Shown one piece after another: positions 47,845 through 60,076 of a stretch of 64,000 bases of DNA; the first letter of the stretch is position 1; the number at the start of each line of letters is the position of its first letter. Under the pieces are notes generated by a model that saw only the letters and a list, made by a program, of their open reading frames with translations, did not search any database and was not told the DNA's origin. A program made the position numbers and the translations under genes. This stretch comes from Plectrocnemia conspersa (lineage: Eukaryota; Arthropoda; Insecta; Trichoptera; Polycentropodidae): the NCBI GenBank assembly GCA_009617715.1, contig VTFK01000472.1, positions 124,001-188,000 of the forward strand, written 5' to 3'.

Positions 47845-49400
47845 GTGAGATTTTTCTATGATATCGTAGATATGGTTCTCAAAGCGTTAAGCAATTTATA
47901 TGAATCTTAGCATTACATTTAATAAGATTTTTCATTTTAACTTTCACGAGAACATCTCTATAAGTAAAAGTCACACTTAATATTTAAAATTATACTTTGG
48001 TGATTTGCATTTTAGAATGTGGATTAAAATCTTATAAAATCAAACTACGTTTAAGTATTTTAAATTATAATTTGAGTATTAAATTAAAATTTCCTTAAAA
48101 ATGTTTATGCAATCTAACATATTAATAAAATCCTTGTCCTTTTATATTTTACTATTAACAAATTAAGCTCTTGAATAAGTGATTTGGTTTTTTTAAGAAC
48201 TCTTTTTTGCTATCAGTGTGATGTTATTTTCAAGGCAAATTTTGCTTAAAATATTTAAAGAGGAAAATAATATGTATCTTATCAATTTATTAACATTACA
48301 TTTTAAATTCATGTATTAACTTATAAATCGATATTCGTTTTTACGACACGCGCTTTTAAGCATCTTATTATAATAAATTTATCAAAAGAGCTATCGTAAA
48401 CCTCTGGATCCTTTTATCGATTCTCGACATGAAAATAATAAATAAGCTCATGCATTAACGGCATATCATTTTACAACACCATTAACTTTATTGTTTTATG
48501 GCGATCAGAAGTACCACTTTCTTTTCAACCTCAACTTTACGAACTTATATAAATAAAAGCGTGTGCAGACTTCTTACCGTGTCCGTTTCTTACCGTGCGA
48601 CCTTTTTACCGTAATTCTCGGTGAATGATGTTCAGTAATTTCATTAATTACATGAAATATTACTCACACTAAAAAGGTCACCCAAAAGTTGAGTTACCCT
48701 TCATTCAAAAATCTAAAAAAAACAGTCAAATCTATCTCGAAAATATTCTTTTAAATATGTTATTTCAGTGAAATCATATTCACTAGTAAAAATTTATTTT
48801 TACTGGTGAAAATGTGATTAATCTGCAGGTATTGCAGGTAGTAATATATACATTTACATACTTATCATTATTTATTTATATGTGATAAATAAATTTAAAA
48901 ATGAATTTGTATTTTTCTGTAAGTTATGTTTTTACTACTGATGTCCAAATATATTTTCACCAGTGAAAATGTAAATTATATGCTGAAAAATTAAATGTTA
49001 GATTATTTTTGCGCTAGTGAAATTATATACTGTTCTAAAATATCTATGACACGTAATTTGACAGTTGCGAAACGTTTATTTGTTGTTCAAACCCAAACCT
49101 AACCTAACGAAAGTTTTAAAAATATTTATAATTTTAAAATTTTCATTAGGACCAGTCTAAAATACAAACTTATTCAACTTACTCTCTCAGGGGAAATAAG
49201 GGAAAGAATAAGTTTAGACAGATTATGTTTTAATATTGATAATTGTTTTTGGGCTCTCCTATAGGTCAAAATTTGGTTTAGATGCGCCTCATTCGATTCT
49301 CGTTTATTATAGGTTAAGTAATATTAGTAAAATTATTACATATTACAAAATTACGTTGTTATAAAAAGTATAATTATTAACCACAAATAAACAAGCCTTT
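47845..49400. other. AT-rich sequence, no gene seen
   Basis: No ORF above about 60 codons and no motif. Confidence 0.5.
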
Positions 49401-49418
49401 TCACTGCGACGTCGACGG

Positions 49419-49475
49419 CACGATTTTCTAGCCTTTGACGTGAATTTGGCCTGAAAAATATCACTTAATAATATT
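49419..49475 (+). repeat. CACGATTTT dispersed repeat, copy 3
   Basis: CACGATTTTCTAGCCTTTGACGTG-like start with the downstream TCACTTAATAA as at 6810 and 35699. Confidence 0.5.
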
Positions 49476-49479
49476 CTAC

Positions 49480-50975
49480 GAATCTTAATGAAATGGAAAT
49501 AGTAAAAAAATTACCACCCTCTCCTAGAAGAAGCTTAAATGATACCCCTGGGTTAAGGTCCCCTGTTTATAGTCAAAGAGTATACAATAAATTTACTGAA
49601 AGTTGTTATTTGATACACCTTTATTTTTAATGGGTAATCATTAGCTATGCTACAGTTACTAATATATTTATCATTATTCTGACTGTTTCTTGTCTGACAA
49701 TATCTTAACACTTAACCGACAAGTCAAATTGTCCCGACACGTTTAGTTTGTTGATAGTAATCCAGAGGACAGGTAGTAACAATCTTTTTTGACCTCTGGT
49801 GTTTAACGACAGGCACAGTAGTATCTAGACGAAAAAACTAAAGCTTATTGTGCTGCAAATTTTTGTTAATGCTGTGAATTTTAAACAGGGACGTGATTTG
49901 TAGGAAGTGGAGGGGCATGTATGGCATTTGCTTCTTTTTTGAGTTTAGTTAAAATAATGCATGTCATTTAATGAAATACTGTAAATATTAATGAAATCGA
50001 AATTTAAAAAATGATGATATGGTCCTAAAGTTTTTTTTATTAAGATTTATTATATGTAAATTTTAATTTATATTTTTTTTAATACATATTTTGAAAACTT
50101 TATTGAAATGAAATAAACAACGTGTCTTTGATTAAAACATATTTTTTTCAATCACGAGTCTTGGGATCCCGAATATAATTCAGAGCTGATAATTGAGAAA
50201 ACTTAGTGTAGATTCATCTTAATATGCCTGTCCGGTGTGAAGTCATCTAAAAATTACAAGTCATCTAAAATAAAGCTACGAAAATAATATACTATAACAA
50301 TATTTCATACGAATCTCTAAATATGATTTTAAATAATAGCAATCTAAACCATTGCCTTTTTTATAAAAAGAAACTCGCATAACTACACTAGACCACTAAT
50401 ATTTTTTAGCTAAATAAACTTCATTAACATTTAATTTATTATTTATTATTAAAAAAAATATACTTAAATTGTAAAATACTTTTTAGTTTTTTTTCTAAAT
50501 ACTGACCTCAAAACCCAAAAATTAAATTATTCTGTCTGTGTTTAAAATTCATATTTATTTTATTTAAAATTGCATTAATTTAATGGCGGTCGTTTCATGT
50601 CAAATATGATGCTACTTTCAGCGAATTCCTTTTGTCGTTATCATTTTTATTAGCTGTAAATGCATAATCTTTAAGAAATTTTGAATTTATCTTAAACATA
50701 TCTAATCGTTTTTACTGAAGGTCTATCTTAGTATTTTAATATTTCTATGTAATAATTTGCGTTTATGTTGCAATAAACAATTTTATTTATCGGGTTTTGT
50801 CTGGTTTTATGCGATATTCTATATTTTTTAGTTAACGTACTATGGACCATATACAAACATATTTTTCATCTTATTCACGGATAAGGATAATGAAAAAATA
50901 ATTTTAAAAGCAGATTTTTAAGATAAATTTTTTGATTCAAAGATTATGAATTTTAATTATTAAGATATCATATTC
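49480..50975. other. AT-rich sequence, no gene seen
   Basis: Short chance ORFs only. Confidence 0.5.
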
Positions 50976-50979
50976 GTTT

Positions 50980-51051
50980 CATGTTATGATTATGATTATT
51001 TGTAAAACAATATATCATGTTACGATTATGATTATACGTAAAACAATATAT
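50980..51051. repeat. Tandem duplication, 36 bp units
   Basis: Units 50980-51015 and 51016-51051, both starting CATGTTA(T/C)GATTATGATTAT and ending AAAACAATATAT; three or so mismatches. Confidence 0.85.
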
Positions 51052-51639
51052 GTATAGTCGAAAAATAGCATAACAATATAATCTTATGAATTTTTAATGA
51101 TACAGATTACGTTTTTGTGAGTAAGATATGTTTTTATTAGAATGAATTAAATAGATATCAATTTTTCAACTAATTGTAATGGTTTAAACAAAGCTAATAA
51201 TAATCCTTTCTTGCTAAGTGGAATATTTTAGACGATCAAGTCGATAAATATTATTTATCATATTATGATAAAAAACTTGATAAATACGTAATAAAAGTAA
51301 GATTTCAAGATGATTTCACAATAAAACTTAAAATTTTATCATAAAAAAATAAAGATATGAATTTAAAAAAAAAATAATCACTTAATAAAATAATAAAAAT
51401 GGATACTCTTTATAAGTAAAATGCATACCTACAAACCAATATCTGAGCACTGCAAGTAATATTAATGGGAGTTCTCTAAGTGACACTTTTTCAGAATTGT
51501 GCAAAGTGTATTATTAATTTGATCATAGTGTCGTTTATTTTTTTTCATTGTAAATAATTAATCAATGAGCTTTCTGTTGATTCAAACTTATTATTCAAAT
51601 AATTATTTAAATATTCACAATTCAGTTTCCTAAATATGA

Positions 51640-52110
51640 TATACCCATCGTTTTTCCATCTAGGAATTCCCACACGTTCCAGTTGGGTGCCTTGAACTTG
51701 CATTGTCATAATGTGAAGCGACGAGATGCAGAGCTGCACGGTGCACTGCACGCCTCGTCATAATGCATGTAGAATGACGGTACGGTTTGCTGTATACCTT
51801 CTATGTATGTAGGTACATATACCCTGTGCTCTGATACCCGGCTGAATTTTGAAGAGGGCCATTAGAAATACAGTGGTGTGGTCAAGTGTGGGCAAACATT
51901 ACGACCGCGCAAACGCTACCCGTATTATTATTTGAAGGACGTACAGAGGAAAACGTATATGCTAAACGCTTTGCGAGCTGCAATGACGTTACGTTAACCC
52001 TTAACAGCGGTTTGTTAGACAGCTCACTTTTGTTTTATATATTCTCATCGCTCAATGAAAGTAAAACGACTGACATTCATGAGTAAGTTTTAGTCGGTAT
52101 AAATTTTAAT
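51640..52110. other. GC-elevated unexplained block
   Basis: Has inverted words near 51715-51765 (GTGCACTGCAC, CGACGAG/CTCGTC, CATAATG) and a 66-codon plus ORF (51886-52086) with mixed composition but no motif. Adjacent to the foldback at 52183. Possibly one larger non-autonomous element. Confidence 0.3.
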
Positions 52111-52182
52111 GCTGTAGAACTTTGGTAAAGTTCATTGGTCGCAATGACCATGTTCAAGGTAACATGACAGATTGTTTTAACA

Positions 52183-52255
52183 CCACACACTGTCGGATTT
52201 GTCCGTCGGACATCCATCTCGGACAAATCCGGCGGACAGATCCGCCCGTGTGTGG
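52183..52255. mobile_element. 73 bp foldback element
   Basis: Arms 52183-52209 and 52229-52255 pair at 23 of 27 positions and begin CCACACAC. A second, nested perfect stem is CGGATTTGTCCG (52194-52205) with CGGACAAATCCG (52220-52231). GC-rich in AT-rich flanks. Confidence 0.75.
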
Positions 52256-52319
52256 CCAGCATTTCATGTACTATACGCATCCCAGATTCGTATTCCAGCT
52301 AATGTAGTATAATGCAGGC

Positions 52320-53540
52320 CCGGCCAATAAATGCTACTTTTATTTTTAATAATCCGAAAAGGCTTGTTTTTTGTTGTTTTTGTAAAGTAGCAACAGCTGT
52401 TCTTGCCAACTGTCTTACTATTATTATTGACAGCCAAAGGGGCCTTAATTTTTTTTTAAAACAATTAGAAAATATCAATTCTGACCTATGCACGAAATTT
52501 CAACGTACAATTTAAGACCATTTATCAAATCGAGAAAACCAGATATTAATATCATTAATTAAATATTTGCAAAATCAACAATCTTTCACCCATTAAGAAA
52601 TAATGACTTCTTCAGTTATTCTTTAAAAGCAGAAATATGTAAAATGGGCAAAGAAATTATTCGCAGATTATTTGATGGTTTGACAAATTTTACAGTTTCT
52701 CTAAATTTCTCAGTAAATATTTACAAATCATTATTAATCTTTCTTGGTCTAAATACCTAATTGTTTTAGTTGGTCTCTTTTTTTTTTACTAGGTTGATCA
52801 GTGATTAATTTTTTTCGACAATCTCGCTATTACAGATGACTGTTTTTTTATCAATTTTTGGCTCTTCTTTTGAATTTATTTAAATATGAGACATTTAATC
52901 TCGAGAATTTATTCATAATACATATTTTATTTAAAACCTTAAAATATTTTACCCATTATCTACTATTTCACTTATAAAAAGTTTTAAACCTAGTTATCTT
53001 GATTGTTATTCCCTCTGCTACTATAAAATATGTGCATATAAAATGTGCTCAGTTCGGCCCTGGACGATGCATGCAGTCTTGGCTATTCGACAAAGGGCCC
53101 TGGGCGTTCCTTTAGCTGCTCCTGAATCGAATTATTTAACTCGTAAATCCTGCAAAGACGTATTACACGATTGTGTTAATTTTGCCAAGTTTGTATTTTG
53201 TTGGACATGACCAAGGATACTGTAGAGATACAAAAGTTAGACTTGCGAAACTGTCAATCGATTATTATGTAATACTAGCTTTCGAACATGTCGTAGTTTT
53301 TTTAATTATTTTATATAATCTGCTAGTACTTTGTATGTGACATTGCGACAAAAATTGCAGAGAAGCATTTTATTGTATAATTTATGTCAAAATGATCAAA
53401 TAGATTTTTTTATACGCAAGTATTGTTTGTCATATTAAAAATATTTTAAATTAAAGGTAGCTAACCAATTATGAAATAATATTTTCATCCCTGTACTTCC
53501 AGTTGATATCTAGCTAAACATTTTGTATATATTTCTTTGT
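52320..53540. other. AT-rich sequence; one GC patch
   Basis: No gene. 53045-53160 is GC-richer, with GGGCCCTGGGCG and a GGCCCTGGA word. Unexplained. Confidence 0.45.
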
Positions 53541-53547
53541 CTATCAG

Positions 53548-53649
53548 CAACTCAAAAAAGTGGTAACGTCGTATCGCCGACGATTTCCCCGAAGATGCCA
53601 CTTGAGCAAAAGTTTCCACCGGATCCGATTGAGAAAATATTCAGCTCAG
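53548..53649 (+). CDS. Candidate internal exon of an unknown gene
   Basis: 102 nt between a T-rich acceptor (TTTCTTTGTCTATCAG) and a strong donor (CAG|GTGAGA). In one of two open frames it reads SGNVVSPTISPKMPLEQKF and then PPDPIEKIFSS, a protein-like, Pro/Ser-rich sequence. In that frame the exon is symmetric, phase 1-1, so it could be skipped. GC is higher than around it. No partner exon was found within several kb, so it would belong to a gene with large introns. Product not recognised. Confidence 0.45.
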
Positions 53650-53659
53650 GTGAGACATA

Positions 53660-54770
53660 AAACTTGGTCCATTCTTGAATATGAACGCGCGTTCCTCGAA
53701 TGACTTTTATGCTACTCGTCTGGCGTTTGAATTTTTGATTCTGTAACCAACTTTTCTCTTTTACTGCAACACACTAGACTACACAATATATTCCGTGTGT
53801 GCTGAAAAACTTTCAATCCGAAAGATTGAACTTGTATAATGTATGAAATGTATATAGTTAGCTAGAATTTTCCTAGATTGTTTATATAAGGTATACATAT
53901 GTATTATATGTTGTACAAATCTTATAAGAATAGATAACGAGTTTTGCCCTATATACACACATGTATATTTATATAGAATATGTGTATATTGTATACATAC
54001 ATAATAGAACAATGGATAGGTAACTGGTAACGAGTCGATCCGTTTCTCGAGAGCGGCTTCCATTGCGAATGTTGTTTCTGTAAATCTTTGAAATTGTTTT
54101 CTCCAACTATGTACACATTTTCAGATATACGAGAATGTATACAAACAAATGTATATGTTCATAGGTATGTTCAAATTTACATGCGCTATTTTCACATACA
54201 TAGTGTGTTTCATAATTTGTATTTACATCATTATAACATCAATCATACACGTTTTTAGTAAGATTGCCCTCTTCGTTATTAACACTACAATAATGTTGTA
54301 CTTTTTTGCAACAAACGTTGATTTGACATTTGTGCCACGTTTTGATTAAGTATTATTAATTTTTTTCAATAAAATAAGAAGATCTTTTAACTTTTAACTA
54401 GAAGTTATATTTTTTTTTTTTTCATATTTTTAAATAATTCTTAAAACCAGTTTCCGTTATTTTGTAAAGGTTACCAGTATAGTAATATATATAAAAGTAT
54501 AGTGTTAAGTTTTTATAAAAATAAAAAATGAGGTCATATATTGCCTCACTTCTTTCAATCAAACCTGTGTATGTGTCCCGGGTGATTACACCATTGTGGT
54601 TGCTTTCTGATGAAAACCAATATATATATATATAAAGTAACTGCTTAGTAATTTAAATTGTAATGAAAGTTTTGGTTACAGTGAAACTCTGCATTTAGAA
54701 ACTCCGTTGTGGTAGTTATTATTTTTGTCTGCCTCTTTGGTGTTTTAATATACTAGAAGTTTGTTTTGAT
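53660..54770. other. AT-rich, TATA/CACA-rich sequence
   Basis: TATA and ACATGTATA-rich low-complexity DNA. The 94-codon minus ORF (53779-54063) has only about 20 plausible N-terminal residues, then simple sequence. Confidence 0.4.
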
Positions 54771-54778
54771 ATTCTAGA

Positions 54779-55765
54779 AGTCGCATAAAAGCACGAATAG
54801 GGGCCCGGTCAATTTACCATAGGACTCGTGTTTTTTAAAAAAAAAAAAAATTTTTTTTATATCCAAATTAAGCTTTTGAACACTTTTTGCTTACGACATT
54901 TTTCAGTAGCATTTCATTTTGCAAAGTTATGACACTTTTAATTTTTACATTGGCCGTCATTTTGTAAAAAAAAATTATATTTTTTTTTCATACAAAACGT
55001 ATAGTGGGTGCTTAGTAGTTCTATACGATACAAAAATTTTAATTTTCATTCTTTAAAACCAAGCAGTTAAGAGCGTTTCTTCTAAAAGAATTAAAATGGC
55101 TCATATGGGGGTCCGATCGAGCTGATACATCGCTTGTTTTGAAGCAAAAAACTATTTTTTTATATTTTATTTAGATGAAGTTTAGGCTTTTAAACGTTTC
55201 ATATACATATTTACGTTAAAATTTTAAGCTACTGAGTTACGAGTGTTTAGGTTTTTATACTTGTCGCTATTTTGCAAAAAAAATTGACACATTGGATTTT
55301 GCTAGCGAACATATACAGGTGCTTAAGAATTATATACTGTCACCAAACTTCAACTTTAAATATGTATAAATTAGCTTACACTGACCTTAACTATATTGCA
55401 AGTCTTATAAGCGTATGTATGGTGGGTCAATCGACTCATAACACTAAACGTATTTAAAAAAAAAAAAAATTAATTTAAAATTTTTTTTTACGGTATAAGT
55501 ATATTATCATAAGTATATTCAAAAGCTCTATTTTGTATAAAAAATTCAAGTCGATTTCTTAAAAACAAACCTCATACGAGCGTAAACTATATGCCAAGTC
55601 GCATAAAAGCTCTTATGGGGGCCCGGTCAATTAACCATAAGACTCCTTTTTAAAAAAAAATATATTTAAAATATTTTCTATAATGCAAATTAAGCTTCTG
55701 ACCACTTTTTGCATACGACATTTTTCAGTAAGATTTTATTTTGCAAAGATATGACACTTTTTTGT
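54779..55765. repeat. Diverged repeat array (three related units)
   Basis: 54779-54943 and 55594-55762 share GTCGCATAAAAGC, GGGGCCCGGTCAATT, CCATA(G/A)GACTC, AATTAAGCTT and TACGACATTTTTCAGTA in order. The middle (55085-55290) carries a weaker third unit with ATGGGGGTCCGATCGA and the TATTTTGCAAAAAAAATT word. Confidence 0.7.
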
Positions 55766-55769
55766 AGGT

Positions 55770-56740
55770 TTTTTAAACTTAAAAACATTTATCAACATAT
55801 GTTGATTGTTCGCTGTAATGAAATTAAATAATAAATAAGCTACATGTCACTGATTTACATAATTTAATTTCAGTTATATGCATCATTACTTTATTATTGG
55901 TTATTGATTGTGTTTACTCAGTTGTGACGCATTTTGCAATGAAAAATTTAAAATAAATACATTATTAATTGACGATTGAATTTAAGAGTTTGTTCATAAA
56001 GCTACTTATTTTAATTCGTGCTTTTTGTATAAATAAAATATTTAATGATCTTGTTTGGAATTTACATTATAAATTAAAGATTTATACATATGTATATTAT
56101 TAAATATCAAAAGTTACTAATTAAATTTTAGAAAATGCCATGGTATTATATTAAGCATGAATTCAGGATTTTTGCTGTTCTATTTCTACAAATTATTTAG
56201 TTAAAGCTTTCGATATTACTACATTTTCTAAGAATATAATTGGAAATTTTTATATTTTAAAAAACATAATCTAAAACATAAATTAGTTTATTAAAACTTT
56301 GTCATATTTTAAAAATAAAAATCATAAAATATTGCGTCTAGGTGTATAAATAAAATAGCAATAATTTACACATTCTTTCTGAAATCATGCTTTATATCAA
56401 TACATTTTCTAAAAAAATAATTAGTGTCTTTCGACTTAAAAAATAATAAGATTTATAAATGAAGATAACTTGAACTTCTTAAGCTCATTTACAATATTAA
56501 TTTTCTAGTATCTTTAAAAAGTTAAAAAACGTGTTTTATTCACTTGAATAAAAAAATAATTATTAATATTGAATATTTTACTAAATCGCAATATGAAGAA
56601 TTAAATAACTTTTAATTAAAATAACGACAAAAAGGATGGTTATATATGTAGTAAAATATAATATTTTATGTCTATAGAAACGTTTTTTTATATATTCATT
56701 TAATATGTATTTTATTTTTAAATTAATATTATATTTATTT
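55770..56740. other. AT-rich sequence, no gene seen
   Basis: No ORF of note. Confidence 0.5.
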
Positions 56741-56752
56741 ACAATTACATAC

Positions 56753-56884
56753 CAGACGAGGGCGGTAAGATACTTTGCCTTTCGGTCGCTCGCGTGTTAA
56801 GTGACGAGAGTGAGTGAAAGATAAGGGCATGCTATCCGCATGCCCATATTTCTCATAAGGAACGTATCTTACCGTCCGCTCCTG
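56753..56884. mobile_element. 132 bp hAT-like MITE with TSD
   Basis: TIRs 56753-56773 and 56864-56884 pair at 17 of 21 positions and end CAG...CTG. Flanked by TTACATAC and ATACATAC, an 8 bp target-site duplication with one mismatch; CAG ends plus 8 bp TSD fit hAT. Inner stem GGGCATGC/GCATGCCC at 56825-56845. Shares its left half with 28939-28984. Confidence 0.75.
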
Positions 56885-57169
56885 ATACATACATACATAT
56901 ATTGTGTTGTTCATTATATTTATTAATATATATTATAATATCTTTTTAAATTATTTAATTTATTTATTTATTTATGTTAAATATAAAAATTATTTATTTA
57001 ATTATGCATCACTATCATTTTTCACATTGACTGAAAGCTGTTATATAAAGCTATACAGATTTAAAAAGTAGTAGTTGTGTGTCACCATTATTTTCAATAA
57101 AGTAAAGACATCATTTTAAAACCACTGTTATTAGTATGATAAAATGACTGAATTTATAAATGATTTATC

Positions 57170-57590
57170 TTGAATGATTCAACGGCATATTGGGCATCAT
57201 AGTTTCCGAAGCATGGCATGTTGTTTGTATTCGATTACACATTCCGGACGCTTGTGAATTTTTGATACGGCCCTGTATGGATCGCTGTGCACGTACAACG
57301 GTCCACGCATATACATCTACGTATCTATACAAAGTATAATAATATTTACTATGTTTCGCACGCAGATCACCGACACTGCGCCCCTGCCTAGTTTATGGCG
57401 ACAATTAAAATAACGAACGTTTACCATTCGACTACCGCGTCTCCGAGACCCTATTCATTTGCATTAGGACAGACTTGCAAACAGCGTCAAGAAACTTGCG
57501 ACCCCTAATTTGAATAGTGCCAACTTGGCCGCCCCTGGATGCCGCCACCTCCTGACTCCGCTCCTTATCGTCACCCCTTTCTGGCTATGT
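57170..57590. promoter_or_regulatory. GC-elevated non-coding block
   Basis: About 420 bp of balanced DNA without ORF. Contains the octamer ATTTGCAT (57457-57464), GTTTATGGCG and GCCGCCCCTGG. Candidate enhancer or conserved element. Confidence 0.35.
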
Positions 57591-57829
57591 ATTCTTCTTG
57601 GGACTCATTCATTGTAGTAGTTACTAAACATTAAATTAATACTTTAGACACATAATACTGACTATTTATGTATGAGTGAAAAAGCTTATTAAATTATCTA
57701 TATTATTTAGTTTCGTAGCTTAAAATAAATTTTTAAATTTTAGTGCTCATAAATTCTTTGCACAACGACTGTCGATAAATTGGTTTCGAATTACCAGACC
57801 GACAATAAAATGAATTTTACTTTTATACG

Positions 57830-58130
57830 CACCTCCATTACACAACTTGCAAGACTTTACGTCTGCCATTTGGCATCTCCGCGTTCAGTAGTGCCGCGAG
57901 TAAAAACGTTGCACCGTAATTTTGTTCTGGCCCCGGGCGAGTAAATCTCGGAACCGGGCCATGAATTGTTTATAGGGCAGCCGCCTGCCCCTCGGATTTA
58001 TGCCCCCCGTGCGAATAGAGAAGGCACCGCCGCTGAAAAGTGTGAGAACCATAGTAATTAAGCCCTCGCTGGACGGCGGAGAATTGATCATCCGCGACGG
58101 ACACCTGTGGCTTTGAAAATTGCGATTATA
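57830..58130. promoter_or_regulatory. GC-rich non-coding block
   Basis: The GC-richest non-repeat stretch. Palindromic GGGCAGCCGCCTGCCC (57975-57990), near TTGTTTATAGGGC, and GTAATTAAGCCC. The 68-codon minus ORF (57885-58091) has no family signal and is probably incidental. Confidence 0.35.
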
Positions 58131-58498
58131 TTATATTTGCGGCATTCATAGTACGCTGACAAGATAATAAAATAGCAATACCATAATTACAAAAGCCAGT
58201 TACGCTAATTGCCTTGAAAGTTGACGTAATCGTGAAGGAAATTCAAATAAAGGAGACACTCGCATTTCACTAAAAAGATCCTTTAAAAGTATTAATGCAT
58301 AATTTTAGAGAAGTATAATATATATCAAGAAGACAAATTTAAAAATTTACGCATTTTACAACCGATGAAAGTGATGATGAAAAAAAATAATTTTTTTTAA
58401 AGCTAACGTCATATTCGACAAAAATATGATATGCCCACAAACAAATAAACTTATTTTGCGCCGAAATCAGTGAGCAACTATATATTTAAGAATCTTTA

Positions 58499-59674
58499 TG
58501 GGGTTATATACCCAAAAGTGGTTGACGTTGAGACTGGTGTGAATCTAGTAAGACTTTTTATTGATATATTTACATGAGTGCGACGGACGATTATCAGTGA
58601 AGCGTTTCCTCTAAGCGACGGTGAAGTTGTCGAAGGTGATGATGCCTGTGGGTGATCCTTTGGGTTCTTGTGTCTTCCTGCAGTGAATGTCAGGAGGTAG
58701 TTCTTCTTGCGGCGAAGATCGTTCAGGAGTTCCAGGTCGTCTTTCTGCGTTTGTCAGTGAGGGCGCGTCTGCTGGTGTCTCTCTGGCTGTCTTCCTCTCT
58801 GACCGTGTTCTGTCTTATTCTCTGACCGTCTGCCTCTCCTCACGATCACGAATGTGGTGATTTATGATATCCGTGACCGTTTCTTCTCAAAGAGATTCTT
58901 TTAAAGACGGAAAATAGTTACTGTAAACTTATTTTCAGTGTGATCCCGCAAATCCTTTACGCTATTGTTATTTATATCTTTAGGGGGCGTAGCCCTAGGG
59001 GTGGTTGACCTCGCGATGATGATGTCTCAGGGCTCTGTGGCTGCGTGCGGCGAGTGTCAGGTGGGATCTTCAAGTCTGTCAGTGAGGGCGCGTAGCTGGT
59101 TCCTCCGGATGGCTGTTGGTAGATCTTGGCTCTCTGGTCGTCTGCGTCGCTGGCTCTGCTGTCTGGGCCGTCTATTGTCTCGGACCGTCTATTGACCGTC
59201 TGCCCTTTCCTCGTCGGAGTCTGGGCTTATATCCTTTAGGGGGATGCACGCTAGCTGGCCAATCGCGATTGTGCATCAACTTCCTAGCCAATCGCTGCAG
59301 TGGCTTTTTAGAATTCGAGAAATCGGATGTCTATTTCCGAAAGCGAGTTTTTTGCTTGGCTCCAGACTTTCGAATTCTTCGAAAAGGGTTTGCATTGTGA
59401 TGATTGATTGCTTTCGTACCGTTTTGTCACGAAAGGGATTCTCTTAACGACCCGTGTTGTGTGTGGGCAAAAGAAATCCCTCTTGTGCCATGATGTTTGT
59501 CTCATTGTTAATGAATGAACGTTCTTGGTCACGGTCATGAATGTGCCTATATGTGTGGTCGCCATATCTCCATTGGTAATAAATGATCGTTTTTGGTCAC
59601 AGTGATTAACGGGAGTTTAGGGATAGAGACAATGACACTTTTGAACGTGGACCCATCTGTGTGTGGTCGCTACA
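58499..59674 (-). mobile_element. Probable solo LTR (about 1.18 kb)
   Basis: GC-rich block bounded TG...CA (TGGGGTTATA to GGTCGCTACA on plus). On the minus strand it opens TGTAGCGACC, has TATA-like boxes (GGATATAAG and AGATATAAATA) and AATAAAAAG about 75 bp before its end, as expected for a promoter and poly(A) site in an LTR. It contains two diverged units: GTCAGTGAGGGCGCGT at about 58756 and 59079, and GACCGTCTGCC at about 58825 and 59197. No adjoining polyprotein. TSD not convincing (TTTA on both sides, offset). Confidence 0.45.
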
Positions 59675-60060
59675 AATTTAAGTACGACTTTTAAATAAAC
59701 AATTTACAATGAATTATGGTTCAATAACGAGCTATTTAATCATGCTTAATAATATTTTGAGAAAGATTTTCTCAGACAAAGCCAACACTGTAAAATCTTT
59801 TAGTCAAAATAGTGAATTATACAGGTCAAGCTGTAAGTTCTTGCACTTTTAAAAATTAAATAAAAAAACTACAGGTCATGCTTATTTCACTGAAAGAACA
59901 TAATTAAAAAAATCATGTCTTAATAATAATAGTGTCTAAATGTCCACCATCCTTTTGCTGGAATTCCTCAAATCTGGCAGCTAGGTTTAAAAAAATTCTA
60001 TGACTAGGGATTGCATTAATACTGGTATTTTTAATACCAAGAGAAAAATAGTCATTACCA

Positions 60061-60076
60061 GTAATACCGGTATTAC
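60061..60076. repeat. Perfect 16 bp palindrome
   Basis: GTAATACCGGTATTAC, near two more copies of (A)ATAC(T/C)GGTATT at about 60020. May be the end of an unidentified element. Confidence 0.8.

Noticed and set aside
53779..54063. 94-codon minus ORF
   Set aside because: After about 20 residues it is translated TATA/ACATGTATA simple sequence.
57885..58091. 68-codon minus ORF in a GC-rich block
   Set aside because: Block is rich in palindromic words and looks regulatory; the ORF shows no recognisable domain.
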